Part shown: one piece after another, positions 12,635 to 21,514 of the stretch | How positions within the stretch are numbered: the first letter of the stretch is position 1 | Layout of the letters: every line of letters begins with the position of its first letter | Assembly (NCBI RefSeq): GCF_026341515.1 | Contig: NZ_JAPEOK010000001.1 | Location: forward strand, 3,534,001 to 3,598,000 | Source: Streptomyces sp. NBC_00878 | GTDB taxonomy: Bacteria > Actinomycetota > Actinomycetes > Streptomycetales > Streptomycetaceae | Direction: 5' to 3' | DNA length: 64,000 nucleotides | Made by a program: the position numbers and the translations under genes | Notes under the pieces: model-generated | The model's input: only the letters and a program-made list of their open reading frames with translations | Told to the model about the DNA's origin: nothing | Databases searched by the model: none

Positions 12635-13597
12635 ATGCTGAAGAACGTGGCCGTCGTCCTGCTCAACGGCGTGCATCCCTTCGAACTCGGCGTGGTCTGC
12701 GAGGTGTTCGGCCTCGACCGCAGCGACCAGGGCCTGCCCGTGTACGACTTCGCGGTCGCCTCCGCCGAGGGGCCGACGCTGCGCACGCACGCCGGCTTCT
12801 CCGTGCACACCGAGCACGGGCTCGAACGGCTGGAGAGCGCCGACCTGATCGCCGTACCGGCCGGGAACACGTATGCGACCCGGGAGTATCCGCCGGAGCT
12901 GCTCGACGCGCTGCGCCGGGCGGTCGAGCGGGGTGCCCGGGTGCTCAGCGTCTGCTCCGGAGTGTTCGTGCTCGCCGCCGCGGGGCTCCTCGACGGGCGG
13001 CGGTGCGCCGCGCACTGGCGGCACGCGGACGAACTCGCCCAGCGGTATCCGCGCATCGACGTCGAGCCGGACGTCCTGTACGTCGACGAGGGCCCGGTGA
13101 TCACCTCCGCCGGCACCGCCGCCGGCATCGACGCCTGTCTGCACATCGTGCGCGAGGCGCACGGGCCCGAGGTCGCGAACGCCATCGCGCGCCGCATGGT
13201 GGTGCCGCCGCACCGCGACGGCGGCCAGGCCCAGTACATCGAGCGGCCGCTGCCGCGCTCGCAGTGCGACACGGTCGGTGAGGTGCTCGTCTGGATGGAG
13301 CGCCACCTCGACAAGGAGGTGACCGTCGAGCAGCTCGCCGCTCGCGCGCTCATGTCCCCGCGCACGTTCGCCCGCCGCTTCCAGCAGGAGACGGGCACGA
13401 CTCCGTACCGCTGGCTGCTGCGTCAACGGGTGCTGCTGGCCCAGGAGTTGCTGGAGGGTACGGACGAGACGATGGACTTCATCGCGGACCGCACGGGATT
13501 CGGGACCGCGGCCGCGCTGCGCCACCAGTTCGTCCGCTCGCTGGGCACGACCCCGAACGCGTACCGGCGCACGTTCAGGGGCACACAGGCCGCCTGA
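12635..13597 (+). CDS. nrdS: NrdS, GATase1-like/AraC-family regulator
   Basis: 320-residue GlxA-type transcription factor. Residues ~1-170 form a DJ-1/PfpI-like amidotransferase fold (VVLLNGVHPFELGVVCEVF, then SVCSGVFVLAAAGLLDGR with the nucleophile-elbow Cys). Residues ~215-315 hold two AraC helix-turn-helix units (EQLAARALMSPRTFARRFQQ and DFIADRTGFGTAAALRHQF). It follows nrdB by 242 bp, as in the described S. coelicolor nrdABS operon, where NrdS is not essential and its target is unclear. ATG 12635 starts the conserved MLKNVAVVLLNG; no strong ribosome site precedes it. Confidence 0.88.
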   Translation: MLKNVAVVLLNGVHPFELGVVCEVFGLDRSDQGLPVYDFAVASAEGPTLRTHAGFSVHTEHGLERLESADLIAVPAGNTYATREYPPELLDALRRAVERGARVLSVCSGVFVLAAAGLLDGRRCAAHWRHADELAQRYPRIDVEPDVLYVDEGPVITSAGTAAGIDACLHIVREAHGPEVANAIARRMVVPPHRDGGQAQYIERPLPRSQCDTVGEVLVWMERHLDKEVTVEQLAARALMSPRTFARRFQQETGTTPYRWLLRQRVLLAQELLEGTDETMDFIADRTGFGTAAALRHQFVRSLGTTPNAYRRTFRGTQAA

Positions 13598-13626
13598 ACG
13601 CGCGCCGGTAGCGTGATGGCGGTGGT

Positions 13627-14280
13627 TCAGTCGTTCGCGACGACGGGGTACCGCGGCTCGTTCTCGGCCATCTGCCGCAGCGCGTCCTTGCGCTCGCGCT
13701 TGGAGAGCCGGTCGATGTACAGGTACCCGTACAGGTGGTCCGTCTCGTGCTGGAGACAGCGCGCGAAGTAGCCGGTACCGCGCACCTTGATCGGGTTGCC
13801 CTTCTCGTCCTGCCCGGTGACCTCGGCGTAGTCGGGCCGGGCGAGCGGCACGTACGCGGTCGGCACGGACAGGCAGCCCTCGTTGCTCTCGTCCAGCTGG
13901 CGCCGCTCGGCGGGCAGCTCGACGAGCACGGGGTTGCAGACCACGCCGACGTGCCGCTTGCCCTCATCGTCCGGACAGTCGTAGACGAAGACCTTCAGGT
14001 CGACGCCGACCTGGTTGGCGGCCAGGCCCACGCCCTCGGCGGTGTGCTGGCTGGCGAACATGTCGTCGACCAGCTTGGCGAGGTCGTCGCCGAACTCCGT
14101 GACGTCCTTGCACTCCTTGTGCAGTACGGGATTTCCCACGACCGTGATGGGCCGCGAGGAACCGCGCCCGCGATAGGCCGCCTCACGCTCCCCCGCGTCG
14201 TCCTCACTGTCGATGACGAAGCCCTCGTCGTCCACGGGGAGCACGCCCACGTGCTGCTGATCGATGTCCTGCTGCGCCAT
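13627..14280 (-). CDS. def: Peptide deformylase
   Basis: Removes the N-formyl group from nascent proteins; metal enzyme. 217 residues, somewhat long because of a ~45-residue N-terminal extension (acidic, containing [13 protein letters not shown]). All three motifs are intact: [17 protein letters not shown] with the metal Cys, and QHETDHLYG with the metal His pair and catalytic Glu. ATG 14280 gives [13 protein letters not shown]; the frame runs further upstream through a dispersed repeat and is rejected. Converges with nrdS (29 bp between stops). Confidence 0.95.
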   Translation of the reverse strand: MAQQDIDQQHVGVLPVDDEGFVIDSEDDAGEREAAYRGRGSSRPITVVGNPVLHKECKDVTEFGDDLAKLVDDMFASQHTAEGVGLAANQVGVDLKVFVYDCPDDEGKRHVGVVCNPVLVELPAERRQLDESNEGCLSVPTAYVPLARPDYAEVTGQDEKGNPIKVRGTGYFARCLQHETDHLYGYLYIDRLSKRERKDALRQMAENEPRYPVVAND

Positions 14281-14334
14281 GACCGACGTAAGCCTTCCTC
14301 GGAAACTGGGTGGTGATGCTGATACAGGGTACGG

Positions 14335-14412
14335 GGGGCACGCCCCTGAAAGGGGCGCGGGACTGTGCCGATATGCGGCTCCGCCGCGGGGCGCGACCAG
14401 CCACGGACGGCC
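14335..14412 (+). repeat. Dispersed intergenic repeat, family B
   Basis: GGGGCGCGGGACTGTG (14353-14368), TGCGGCTCCGCCGCGGGGCG (14375-14394) and CGACCAGCCACGGACGG in order, the fullest family-B copy here. Located between the start of def and the stop of the TPR gene. CGCCCCTGAAAGGGGCG at its left end is a short hairpin. Confidence 0.65.
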
Positions 14413-14439
14413 CGCAGCCGACAACGGTCCGCGCAACCC

Positions 14440-15420
14440 CTAACAAACCTCTTCGAGATCCCGCCAGTCCCGGGACTCAGGACTGTCGGCAACCCACCCG
14501 TCCAACAGCCCCTTCACCAACGAGGCGGGGGCGGCAAGCCCACACTCCCGCTCAGGCACCCACAGTTGCCCATCAGTGCGATGCCCGAGCGGCCCCGGAT
14601 GCCCCGGCTCACTGTGATCATGCGGATCGAGATGCTCGCCGTCCCCCTCGTCGGACGGCATCCGCGACTCGGAACACATCCGGCAGAGCAGCCGCACGGA
14701 GGACGACCAGTCCTCGGCAGCGAACCCGGCGTCGGCCGCCAGCCGTTCCAAGGCGTTCCGGTCGTCCTCGGTCTCGGCTTCCAGAAGCACGACCCAGGTC
14801 GGCACGGGAGAGGGCGCCCACAGCTCGATCTCGTCGAACACGGGATACGCGTGCCCCGCGGCGGTCGTCCGCTCGCCGTGCGGAACCCCGTCGTGCAGCA
14901 CGACCTCGCCCCAGCGCCGCCCGGAGGACGGCAGCGGAATGGAGAGGACCTCGATCCGGGCGGGGTCGAGCCGCCGCCCCCACACCACCTCGGCCTCGCC
15001 CTCGGGAGACAGCCGTACGGCCGCACTGCCGAGGTCCATGCCCACCGGTTCTCCCGAAGCGGTGGCGCCGCCGGGCACCCGCAGCCCGTAGGCCTGCCAG
15101 GCCCGCCGGGCCAGCGGCCAGTCCTGGAGGGCGGTGGCCGCGATGCCGACGTTCCACCAATCAGGGGCCCCGGTCTCCCGGTCGAGCAGTGCCACGGCCC
15201 TCAGACCGGCCGCCCGCGCCTGCTCCCAGTCGTGCCGGAACTTGTGCAGCAGCGCGAGGTTGAACCACGACTCGGACAGCCAGGGCTCCAGGTCCGCGGC
15301 ACGCGTGAGCAGCGCTCCCGCGTCCTCGTACCGGCCGTCGCCGATCAGCGTGAACGCGCGGTCGGTGGCCTGCCGCCATGAGGCGGAGGGCCGGTGCCGT
15401 CCCTTGCCGAAGATCCTCAC
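14440..15420 (-). CDS. TPR-repeat protein of unknown function
   Basis: 326 residues. Two or three tetratricopeptide helices are visible near the N-terminus (RAFTLIGDGRYEDAGALLTRAADLEP, SESWFNLALLHKFRHDWEQA, WNVGIAATALQDWPLARRAW, about residues 18-115), a protein-protein interaction module. The rest (120-326) is an Asp/Glu-rich globular region with DLGSAAVRLSPEGEAEVVWGRRLDP and a His-rich acidic stretch (HLDPHDHSEPGH). GTG 15420 with GGCGGGAA upstream was chosen; an ATG at 15534, three bases after the previous gene's stop, would add 38 non-conserved residues. Soluble, cytoplasmic. Confidence 0.75.
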   Translation of the reverse strand: MRIFGKGRHRPSASWRQATDRAFTLIGDGRYEDAGALLTRAADLEPWLSESWFNLALLHKFRHDWEQARAAGLRAVALLDRETGAPDWWNVGIAATALQDWPLARRAWQAYGLRVPGGATASGEPVGMDLGSAAVRLSPEGEAEVVWGRRLDPARIEVLSIPLPSSGRRWGEVVLHDGVPHGERTTAAGHAYPVFDEIELWAPSPVPTWVVLLEAETEDDRNALERLAADAGFAAEDWSSSVRLLCRMCSESRMPSDEGDGEHLDPHDHSEPGHPGPLGHRTDGQLWVPERECGLAAPASLVKGLLDGWVADSPESRDWRDLEEVC

Positions 15421-15537
15421 GATTCCCGCCTGCCAGTTCGTTGAAGAGCGTGCAGCCTCGGGCTGGACTGTGCCCCCTGATGTCCTCTTCCTCGCATCCA
15501 ACCACGTACGGTCGGACGCCCGCTCATTACCCATGGG

Positions 15538-16791
15538 TTACCCAGCCAGGGGCAGCATAAGACTGCCCCTCGCGAGCACCCTGGCCAGCGACTCCACGAC
15601 CTCGGGCTGATAGTCCCGGGCGGTGCCGAGCCGCAGTTCCGCCAAGGCTTTGAGGGGCCCGCCGGGACCTGCTTCCCGGACTTTCTCCTCGTACGCGTTC
15701 ACCACCCGTACGATCCTGGCACTGACCGGCTGTTCGCGGTACGGGTCCGCCTGCCGCTCCACCACCACGGCGACCTCCGCGTCCACCCCGGTCTGGCGCA
15801 CCACGGCGCCGCCGAGCAGGGCGATGCGCCGCTGGTCGGCGGGGGCGAGGACGGCCGTGGCCCCCGCGGGGACGGGATCGACGAGGGACAGCTGCCCGAT
15901 GTCGTGCATCAGGGCCGCGTACTCCAGAACGGTCAGTTCGGGCTCGGAGAGCCCCAGCTCACGGCCGACGGCCCGGCTGAGCGCGGCCACGCGTCTGGCA
16001 TGCCCGGCCGGGGTGTAGCCGGCGATCTCGGTGGCCCGGGCGAGGGAGGCGATGGTCTGGCGGTAGGTGGTCCGCACGGCCGCGTACCGCCGGAAGGACA
16101 GCTGGGTGAGCAGCAGCGGCAGGGAGAACACGGGCAGCGCCCACAGGCCGGCGACGGCGACCGCGAGCGCCATGACGGCGCCGGTCGCGCAGACCGCAGA
16201 CCCGATGCCGAGTGTGCCCCGCAGTTCGTCCCGCAGCAACGGCCCGAACGGCCACCGGGTCCGCGCGTGCGCCATGGCGGCGGCCAGGACGGCGTCCCAC
16301 AGCGCGGTCAGCACGAGCAGCGCGACGACGAGGGCCGCGTACGTGGGTCCGTCGCCGGCCCACTCCTTCAACCTGCCCTGGTTGTAGAGGGGTTGGAAGC
16401 ACACGGCGGCGAAGGCGACGGTCAGGACGCGGCGTGTGAGGTGGTCGGCGGTGGGCCCGTGCCCCTTGGCCACATGCGGCACGCACCCCACCAGCGAGGC
16501 CGCCACGACGACGGCGACGACCTGCGGAACCCCGTGGTGGGTGGTCTGCCCGCCGTTCTCCCCGAGCAACGCGTACGCGAGGGCCCCGGCGGCCCCGAGC
16601 GGCGCCGCCTCCCGCTGCTCGGCTTCACCCCACCGAGCGAGCTCCCCCACGGCGATCAGCAGTCCGAAGGCGAGGGCGCCCCCGCGTTCGTCGAGGCCGT
16701 GCCAGAGGGTGACGCCGAGGGAGACGGCCACGAGAAGGGCGGCGGTGGCACGGGCGAGGGTGAGCACTGGCAGGGGGCGCGGAGGTTTCAC
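15538..16791 (-). CDS. Membrane protein with degenerate HD-GYP-like domain
   Basis: 417 residues. Residues ~10-230 hold about seven hydrophobic segments (ATAALLVAVSLGVTLW through LWALPVFSLPLLLTQL). Residues ~240-410 form an HD-type domain: AGHARRVAALSRAVGRELGL, then YAALMHDIGQLSLVDPVP, so the HD pair is present. The HHE and GYP motifs of active cyclic-di-GMP phosphodiesterases are absent; the region reads AVVVERQADPYREQPVSARI. It is probably a diverged or non-catalytic relative of its neighbour at 16958-18397, lying on the same strand downstream of sigR-rsrA. Paralogy is inferred from shared architecture. Confidence 0.8.
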   Translation of the reverse strand: MKPPRPLPVLTLARATAALLVAVSLGVTLWHGLDERGGALAFGLLIAVGELARWGEAEQREAAPLGAAGALAYALLGENGGQTTHHGVPQVVAVVVAASLVGCVPHVAKGHGPTADHLTRRVLTVAFAAVCFQPLYNQGRLKEWAGDGPTYAALVVALLVLTALWDAVLAAAMAHARTRWPFGPLLRDELRGTLGIGSAVCATGAVMALAVAVAGLWALPVFSLPLLLTQLSFRRYAAVRTTYRQTIASLARATEIAGYTPAGHARRVAALSRAVGRELGLSEPELTVLEYAALMHDIGQLSLVDPVPAGATAVLAPADQRRIALLGGAVVRQTGVDAEVAVVVERQADPYREQPVSARIVRVVNAYEEKVREAGPGGPLKALAELRLGTARDYQPEVVESLARVLARGSLMLPLAG

Positions 16792-16957
16792 GGGAACCTC
16801 GGGCGGGCGGTGCGGGTGGTGACTCGGCGGGCGGAGTGGAGGGCGGATGCTCGGCGGCGCACAGACACGCGGCAGGCGGAAGCCGAGGAGGGGACTCGGT
16901 CGGGCAGGCAGGCGTGGGGGCCGGTGGCTCGTGAGGGCGGCGGGATGCCTGGGGCGG

Positions 16958-18397
16958 TCATGGCGTGGGTCCGCCGACGCTTTTGCGGTGACCTGAGGGC
17001 GTGCTGGAAACGGGCGGAGTGGGTGGGTAAGGCTCGTCGCCCAGCGGCAACCGCAGCGGCGTTTCGTCCGCCGTCACGGCAGGATGCCACCCCCGCCGAC
17101 CAAGGCCCCGTACCAACGCCTCCACCATCCGCGGATCGAACTGCGCACCCGCACACCGCTCCAACTCCTCCAACGCGGCGGCCACAGGCCGCGCCCGCCG
17201 GTACGACCGAGTGGACGTCATCGCGTCGAAGGCGTCCGCGACCGCCACCACCCGCGCGAACTCCGGGATCTGGCCCCCCTTCAGCCCGTACGGATACCCG
17301 CTCCCGTCCAGCCGCTCATGGTGATGCAGGATCGCCGACCTCGCCTCCCCCAGAAAGCCGATCCCGCGCACCATCTCGTGCCCGTACTCGGGATGCAGCT
17401 CGATCACCCGCCGCTCCTCGGGCGTCAGCGGGCCGTCCTTGCGCAACAGCCGCGTGGGAACCCCGAGTTTGCCCACGTCGTGCAGGATCCCGGCGAACCT
17501 GAGCACCTCGGCCCGCTCGTCGTCCATGCCCAGTTCACGCGCGATCACCATCGACGCCTGGCCCACCCGCTCACTGTGCCCGCGTGTGTAGCCGTCCTTG
17601 ATGTCGACGGCCTGCACGAGCGCCCGGATGGTCGCCTGATGGGCGGCCCGTTCCCGGTGGTACTGCGCGAACACCCACCACGACACGTACATCGGCAACA
17701 GCACGAGCAGCGCGGCGACCGGCCCGTACCGGCTGCGCCAGAGCACCGCCATCATCAGCCCGGCGAGCCCGTGCACGGCGACGGGCGCGAGCGAGCGGAG
17801 AAAGAGACCGCGCCACGCCGTCCGGACCGGCGCCCTCCCCCGCTGCCCGAAAGGCGTGGGAGGTGCCCCCACGGCGAGCACCAGGATCCCCCCGTCGAGC
17901 ACGGTCAGCACCAGGCAGAACGCCACGACAGCCGCACCGGCGGTCACGAGAACGTACGGGAAGTCGGACGAGAGGACCGCGTCCCGCCCGCCCAGCGCCC
18001 CGTGCACCCACGAGGCGGCCCAGGCCGCGAGCGCGAGCTGCCCGGCCCGCCACACCCGCCGCAGCCACCGCGGCCGCTGCTCGACCCGGGCCGGCAGCGC
18101 CCCCGTCAGGGCCACGAGCGCCGCGGCGGCAGGCGGCAGCAGAAAGGCCGCGGCGAGGATCACGGGCGTCTGCCACCTGGGGGAACCACCCGCTTCCCCG
18201 GACACCCTCGCGCCCTCGGGTGTGCGACCCGCCGCGAACCGGCTTCCGGCGAGCCGTTCGCAGCCCGCGCAGAGTGCCGCGAAGAGCAGCACCGCACCCC
18301 AGGGGGCGTGCGCGGCCCGTACCGGGACGACACAGCACACCGCTGCGAGCGCGGTGCAGACGACGTAGACACGCGCCCACGGCGAAACCGGCCGCAT
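16958..18397 (-). CDS. HD-GYP domain membrane protein
   Basis: 479 residues; candidate cyclic-di-GMP phosphodiesterase at the membrane. About eight hydrophobic segments lie in residues 8-255. The HD-GYP domain (~265-440) has GHSERVGQASMVIA, FAGILHDVGKLGVP, HPEYGHEMV, ILHHHERLDGSGYPYGLKG and AVADAFDAMTSTRSYR, so HD, HH and GYP motifs are intact. A Pro/Ser-rich tail follows. The substrate is not shown by sequence; in Streptomyces many such proteins are uncharacterised. It follows rsrA on the same strand after about 240 bp and may share the stress promoter upstream of sigR, which is inference. Confidence 0.87.
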   Translation of the reverse strand: MRPVSPWARVYVVCTALAAVCCVVPVRAAHAPWGAVLLFAALCAGCERLAGSRFAAGRTPEGARVSGEAGGSPRWQTPVILAAAFLLPPAAAALVALTGALPARVEQRPRWLRRVWRAGQLALAAWAASWVHGALGGRDAVLSSDFPYVLVTAGAAVVAFCLVLTVLDGGILVLAVGAPPTPFGQRGRAPVRTAWRGLFLRSLAPVAVHGLAGLMMAVLWRSRYGPVAALLVLLPMYVSWWVFAQYHRERAAHQATIRALVQAVDIKDGYTRGHSERVGQASMVIARELGMDDERAEVLRFAGILHDVGKLGVPTRLLRKDGPLTPEERRVIELHPEYGHEMVRGIGFLGEARSAILHHHERLDGSGYPYGLKGGQIPEFARVVAVADAFDAMTSTRSYRRARPVAAALEELERCAGAQFDPRMVEALVRGLGRRGWHPAVTADETPLRLPLGDEPYPPTPPVSSTPSGHRKSVGGPTP

Positions 18398-18635
18398 GGC
18401 GCTCCCTTCCCTGTGGCCCGGCCCTCCGGCACAAGCCCCTTACAGGCCTTGAGACATGGAGGACGACGATAGGGCGGCCGGGCACGGCTCGGGGAAGGCA
18501 TGGCACGATTGGCCGGGCACGGGAGGCAGATTCGCCCGTTCGAGTGAGCTCACACGGCACCGCAGGAACCACAGGGACCCGCAGCGATCACAGGGGACCC
18601 GCAGGGACCACAGGGCCCCGCAGGAATCGGAACCC

Positions 18636-18956
18636 TCAGCCCTCGGTGGCAGCGCCGCTGATGTCGGCGACCGTGGTGACGTCGTGCTCGGGCACGGTCT
18701 CGCCGGAGCGGATCAGCTCGATACGGCCCATGACCTTCGCCCGCAGATCGGTCGGCACGTCGTCATGGCCGCAGCACCGCTTGACCAACTTCTTCACGGC
18801 CTGCTCAAGGCCGTACTTCTCCAGGCACGGGGAGCACTCCTCGAAGTGCACCTCGAACTTGGTGCAGTCGGCATCCGGCATCTCCCGGTCGAGGAACTCG
18901 TAGAGATGATCGAGTACTTCACTGCAGTCCGTCTCGTGCGGCTCTCCGCAGCTCAT
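18636..18956 (-). CDS. rsrA: Anti-sigma factor RsrA (zinc, redox-sensing)
   Basis: 106-residue anti-sigma factor that holds SigR in reduced cells; disulfide formation expels zinc and frees SigR. The ZAS motif is complete: [14 protein letters not shown] supplies H-x3-C-x2-C plus the upstream Cys, and a CC pair near residue 61 matches other RsrA cysteines. The start overlaps the sigR stop by 4 bp (ATGA), so the two are made in matched amounts. Sequence matches the known S. coelicolor protein closely in memory. Confidence 0.95.
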
Positions 18957-19798
18957 GAGCCCGAGCCTTTCGTTCCGTCCGAATCCCCGGCGCCCGCCGG
19001 GACCAGGCCGCGGTCCTTCGCGTAGTCCTCGAGCATGCCGCGCAGTTGGCGGCGGCCCCGGTGCAGCCGGGACATCACCGTACCGATGGGTGTCCCCATG
19101 ATGTCCGCGATCTCCTTGTACGCAAAGCCTTCTACATCAGCGAGGTAGACGGCGATGCGGAATTCCTCGGGGATCGCCTGCAGCGCTTCCTTGACGTCCG
19201 AGTCGGGCAGGTGATCGAGCGCCTGCGACTCGGCGGAGCGCAGACCGGTCGACATGTGCGACTCGGCGCGCGCCAGCTGCCAGTCCTCGATCTCCTCGGC
19301 GGCGGACCGCTGGGGCTCGCGCTGCTTCTTGCGGTACGAGTTGATGAAGGTGTTGGTGAGGATCCGGTACAGCCACGCCTTGAGGTTGGTGCCTTCGCGG
19401 AACTGGTGGAAGGACGCGTACGCCTTCGCGTACGTCTCCTGCACCAGGTCCTCGGCGTCGGCCGGGTTCCGCGTCATGCGCAGCGCGGCCGAGTACATCT
19501 GGTCGAGGAACTCCAGCGCGTCCCGCTCGAAGCGCGCACTGCGCTCGGCGGTCGACTCGCCGCTGCCCGTGCCCTCGGGCTGCTCCGCCTGGCCGTGTTC
19601 GGTCCCTGCGTCGGTCCCTGTGACCGGACCCACCTCCTCCAGAGTCTGGGCAGGACCGAAGCCGGTCCTACCAGATTCGGAGGATAGACGACGATCCGGC
19701 CCGCCCGCCGCCCGAATAGGGGTGGTCTTCGCCGCACGCAGAACCGACCAATCCAGGTCAGCCTTACTGCTACGGCTCGGGCAGATGGTCGAACCCAT
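18953..19798 (-). CDS. sigR: ECF sigma factor SigR (long form SigR'; internal start for the short form)
   Basis: Directs the thiol-oxidative stress regulon (thioredoxins, proteasome, ribosome-associated genes). From ATG 19798 the product is 281 residues (SigR'); GTG at 19633 (codon 56) gives the stable 226-residue SigR. Sigma domains: region 2 at [34 protein letters not shown], region 4 at [45 protein letters not shown]. The 55-residue extension contains [17 protein letters not shown], as in the unstable S. coelicolor isoform expressed from the SigR-dependent promoter. Cotranscribed with rsrA. Confidence 0.95.
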
Positions 19799-19856
19799 GC
19801 GGCGGACTTCCTCTCATGCGACTTCTCACAGCACGTGTCGTGCTGTCTGGTTCGCA

Positions 19857-19882
19857 CAACAGTGGTCCGGAGCTCAGCATTC
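19857..19882 (-). promoter_or_regulatory. SigR-dependent promoter of sigR-rsrA (sigRp2-type)
   Basis: On the minus strand GGAAT (19882-19878) and GTT (19859-19857) are separated by exactly 18 bases, matching the SigR consensus GGAAT-N18-GTT. Transcription from here includes the ATG at 19798 and so would yield the long isoform SigR'. The -35 lies just past the stop of the neighbouring hydrolase gene. Confidence 0.85.
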
Positions 19883-19889
19883 CCGGGGG

Positions 19890-20546
19890 TCACCCGAGTG
19901 AGGAGGTCCACTTCAGTACGCCGTCGGTGACGATCTTCAGGGCCTGGTCCTGGTCGATCGGGGCACGCTTCGGCACGGCGAAGCCATGATCGCCGTACGG
20001 CACCTCGACCAGCTCGTACGCACCCTCGGAGGACTCGTACGCGCCCTCCGGGAACTCCTCCGGCCTGCCGAACGGGTCGTGGCCGCCCTGGACGACGAGC
20101 GTGGGCACCCCGGAGCCGAGCAGCTCGTCGGCCCGGGACTTCTCCGGCTTCCCCGGCGGATGGAGGGGGAAGCTGAGCGCGAGGACGGCGTGGGCGCCGA
20201 GTTCGGTGGCCGTGCGGCAGGCCACGCGGGCTCCGGCGCTGCGGCCGCCCGCGATCACGGGCAGTCCGGGCTTCGCCAGGGCGGGCCACACGCCTCGCCA
20301 TCCCACGTCCAGCGTCTTCGGCGCGGGCGCCACCTTCTTGCCCGCGACCCGCCAGGGCTGCTCGACGAGGGCCACGCTCACACCGTGCGCGGGCAGCTCG
20401 GCGGCGAGCGCCCGGAGGTCGCGCGCCTCGATCCCACCGCCGGCGCCATGGCTGACGGCCAGCACCAGCCGCGCCGCCCTGGCCCGGTGCCAGGTGACAC
20501 GGGCCGTACCCGCGTCGGTGTCGATGGTCTCGATGATCTCTGTCAC
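19890..20546 (-). CDS. Alpha/beta hydrolase (dienelactone hydrolase/KANSL3-Tex30-like)
   Basis: 218-residue predicted serine hydrolase. HGAGGG near residue 34 is the oxyanion loop, GGRSAGARVA the nucleophile elbow (Ser), VVQGGHDPFG carries the acid and GDHGFAVP the catalytic His, so the triad is complete. The segment EEFPEGAYESSEGAYELV contains a small duplicated EGAYE block just before the His loop. ATG 20546 fits the first strand (MTEIIETIDTDAGTARV). Substrate unknown. It ends 8 bp upstream of the SigR promoter and is transcribed in the same direction as sigR. Confidence 0.82.
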   Translation of the reverse strand: MTEIIETIDTDAGTARVTWHRARAARLVLAVSHGAGGGIEARDLRALAAELPAHGVSVALVEQPWRVAGKKVAPAPKTLDVGWRGVWPALAKPGLPVIAGGRSAGARVACRTATELGAHAVLALSFPLHPPGKPEKSRADELLGSGVPTLVVQGGHDPFGRPEEFPEGAYESSEGAYELVEVPYGDHGFAVPKRAPIDQDQALKIVTDGVLKWTSSLG

Positions 20547-20593
20547 TTGATGTTCTCTGTCACTCGATGATCTCTGTCGCTTGATCCGTCACG

Positions 20594-21409
20594 TCAGAAG
20601 AGTGTGCCCTCTTCGGGCCCCTCCAGCTCCTTCAGCAGCTCCGGCCCGTTGTTGCGGACGTTGCTCACCGCGATCGAGACGGGGTACGCCCGCATCAGCC
20701 CCTCCGGCGGCGGGACGAGCAGGGAACGCAGGTCCTCGACGTCCGTACGGGACGGGTCGAGCCACGAGTCCCAGCGGTCCGGGGTCAGCATGAGCGGCAT
20801 CCGCGGGTGGATGTCGGCCAGGGCGCGCGGCCCCTCTTCCGGGGCGACGGCGAGCGGCGCGGTCTCCGCCTCCGTGGTGATGACGGAGCAGGTCACCCAC
20901 CAGGCCCGCGGATGGTCGTCGGGCAGGGTCCTGTCCCGCCAGAACTCGTACAGCCCGGCCATGGCGAAGACGGATCCGTCGGCGGGGAGTACGAAGTACG
21001 GCTGCTTGCGCGGTCGCTTCTTCTTGCCCTCGACCTCCAGGTCGCGCTCGCCGGTGCCGGTCACCCACTCGTAATAGCCGTCGGCGGGGATGACGCAGCG
21101 CCGGGTGGCGAAGGCCCGCCGGAACGAGGGCTTCTCGTGGACGGTCTCGGCGCGGGCGTTGATCATCCGGGCGCCGCCCTCGGGGGTCTTCGACCAGGAC
21201 GGAACGAGGCCCCACTTGAGCTTGCGCAGTTGCCGAACCGGCTTCGGGTCTTCCGCGTCCTTAAGAGGGCGGTCCAGGACCGCGTAGACCTCTTTGGTCG
21301 GAGCCACGTTGTAGTCGGGGTCCAGAGCCTCCTGAGGCTCCCACTTCTCGATCTCAAAGATTCCTGCGAGATCCTCGGGCCTACGACTCGCTGCATACCG
21401 TCCGCACAT
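20594..21409 (-). CDS. SRAP/HMCES-family abasic-site protein (YedK-like)
   Basis: 271 residues. Begins MCGRYA, where Cys2, exposed after Met removal, forms the covalent link with abasic sites in single-stranded DNA. Other SRAP landmarks are YNVAPTKEV, WGLVPSW, INARAET, RRCVIPADGYYEW and IHPRMPLML, with the invariant Asn, Glu and His. Function: shields abasic lesions during replication. ATG 21409 is required because Cys must be residue 2, so the long open frame upstream is not part of the gene. Divergent from the M50-like gene at 21515. Confidence 0.93.
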   Translation of the reverse strand: MCGRYAASRRPEDLAGIFEIEKWEPQEALDPDYNVAPTKEVYAVLDRPLKDAEDPKPVRQLRKLKWGLVPSWSKTPEGGARMINARAETVHEKPSFRRAFATRRCVIPADGYYEWVTGTGERDLEVEGKKKRPRKQPYFVLPADGSVFAMAGLYEFWRDRTLPDDHPRAWWVTCSVITTEAETAPLAVAPEEGPRALADIHPRMPLMLTPDRWDSWLDPSRTDVEDLRSLLVPPPEGLMRAYPVSIAVSNVRNNGPELLKELEGPEEGTLF

Positions 21410-21514
21410 ACGTGCAACACTGCCAGGCCCGCCCGTCTCCCGACCACCACCCCTCAAAGACGGCGCTGCGCGCCGGCCCCTTTCGACTGCCTGCCAGAGG
21501 AGCCCAACCCCACA

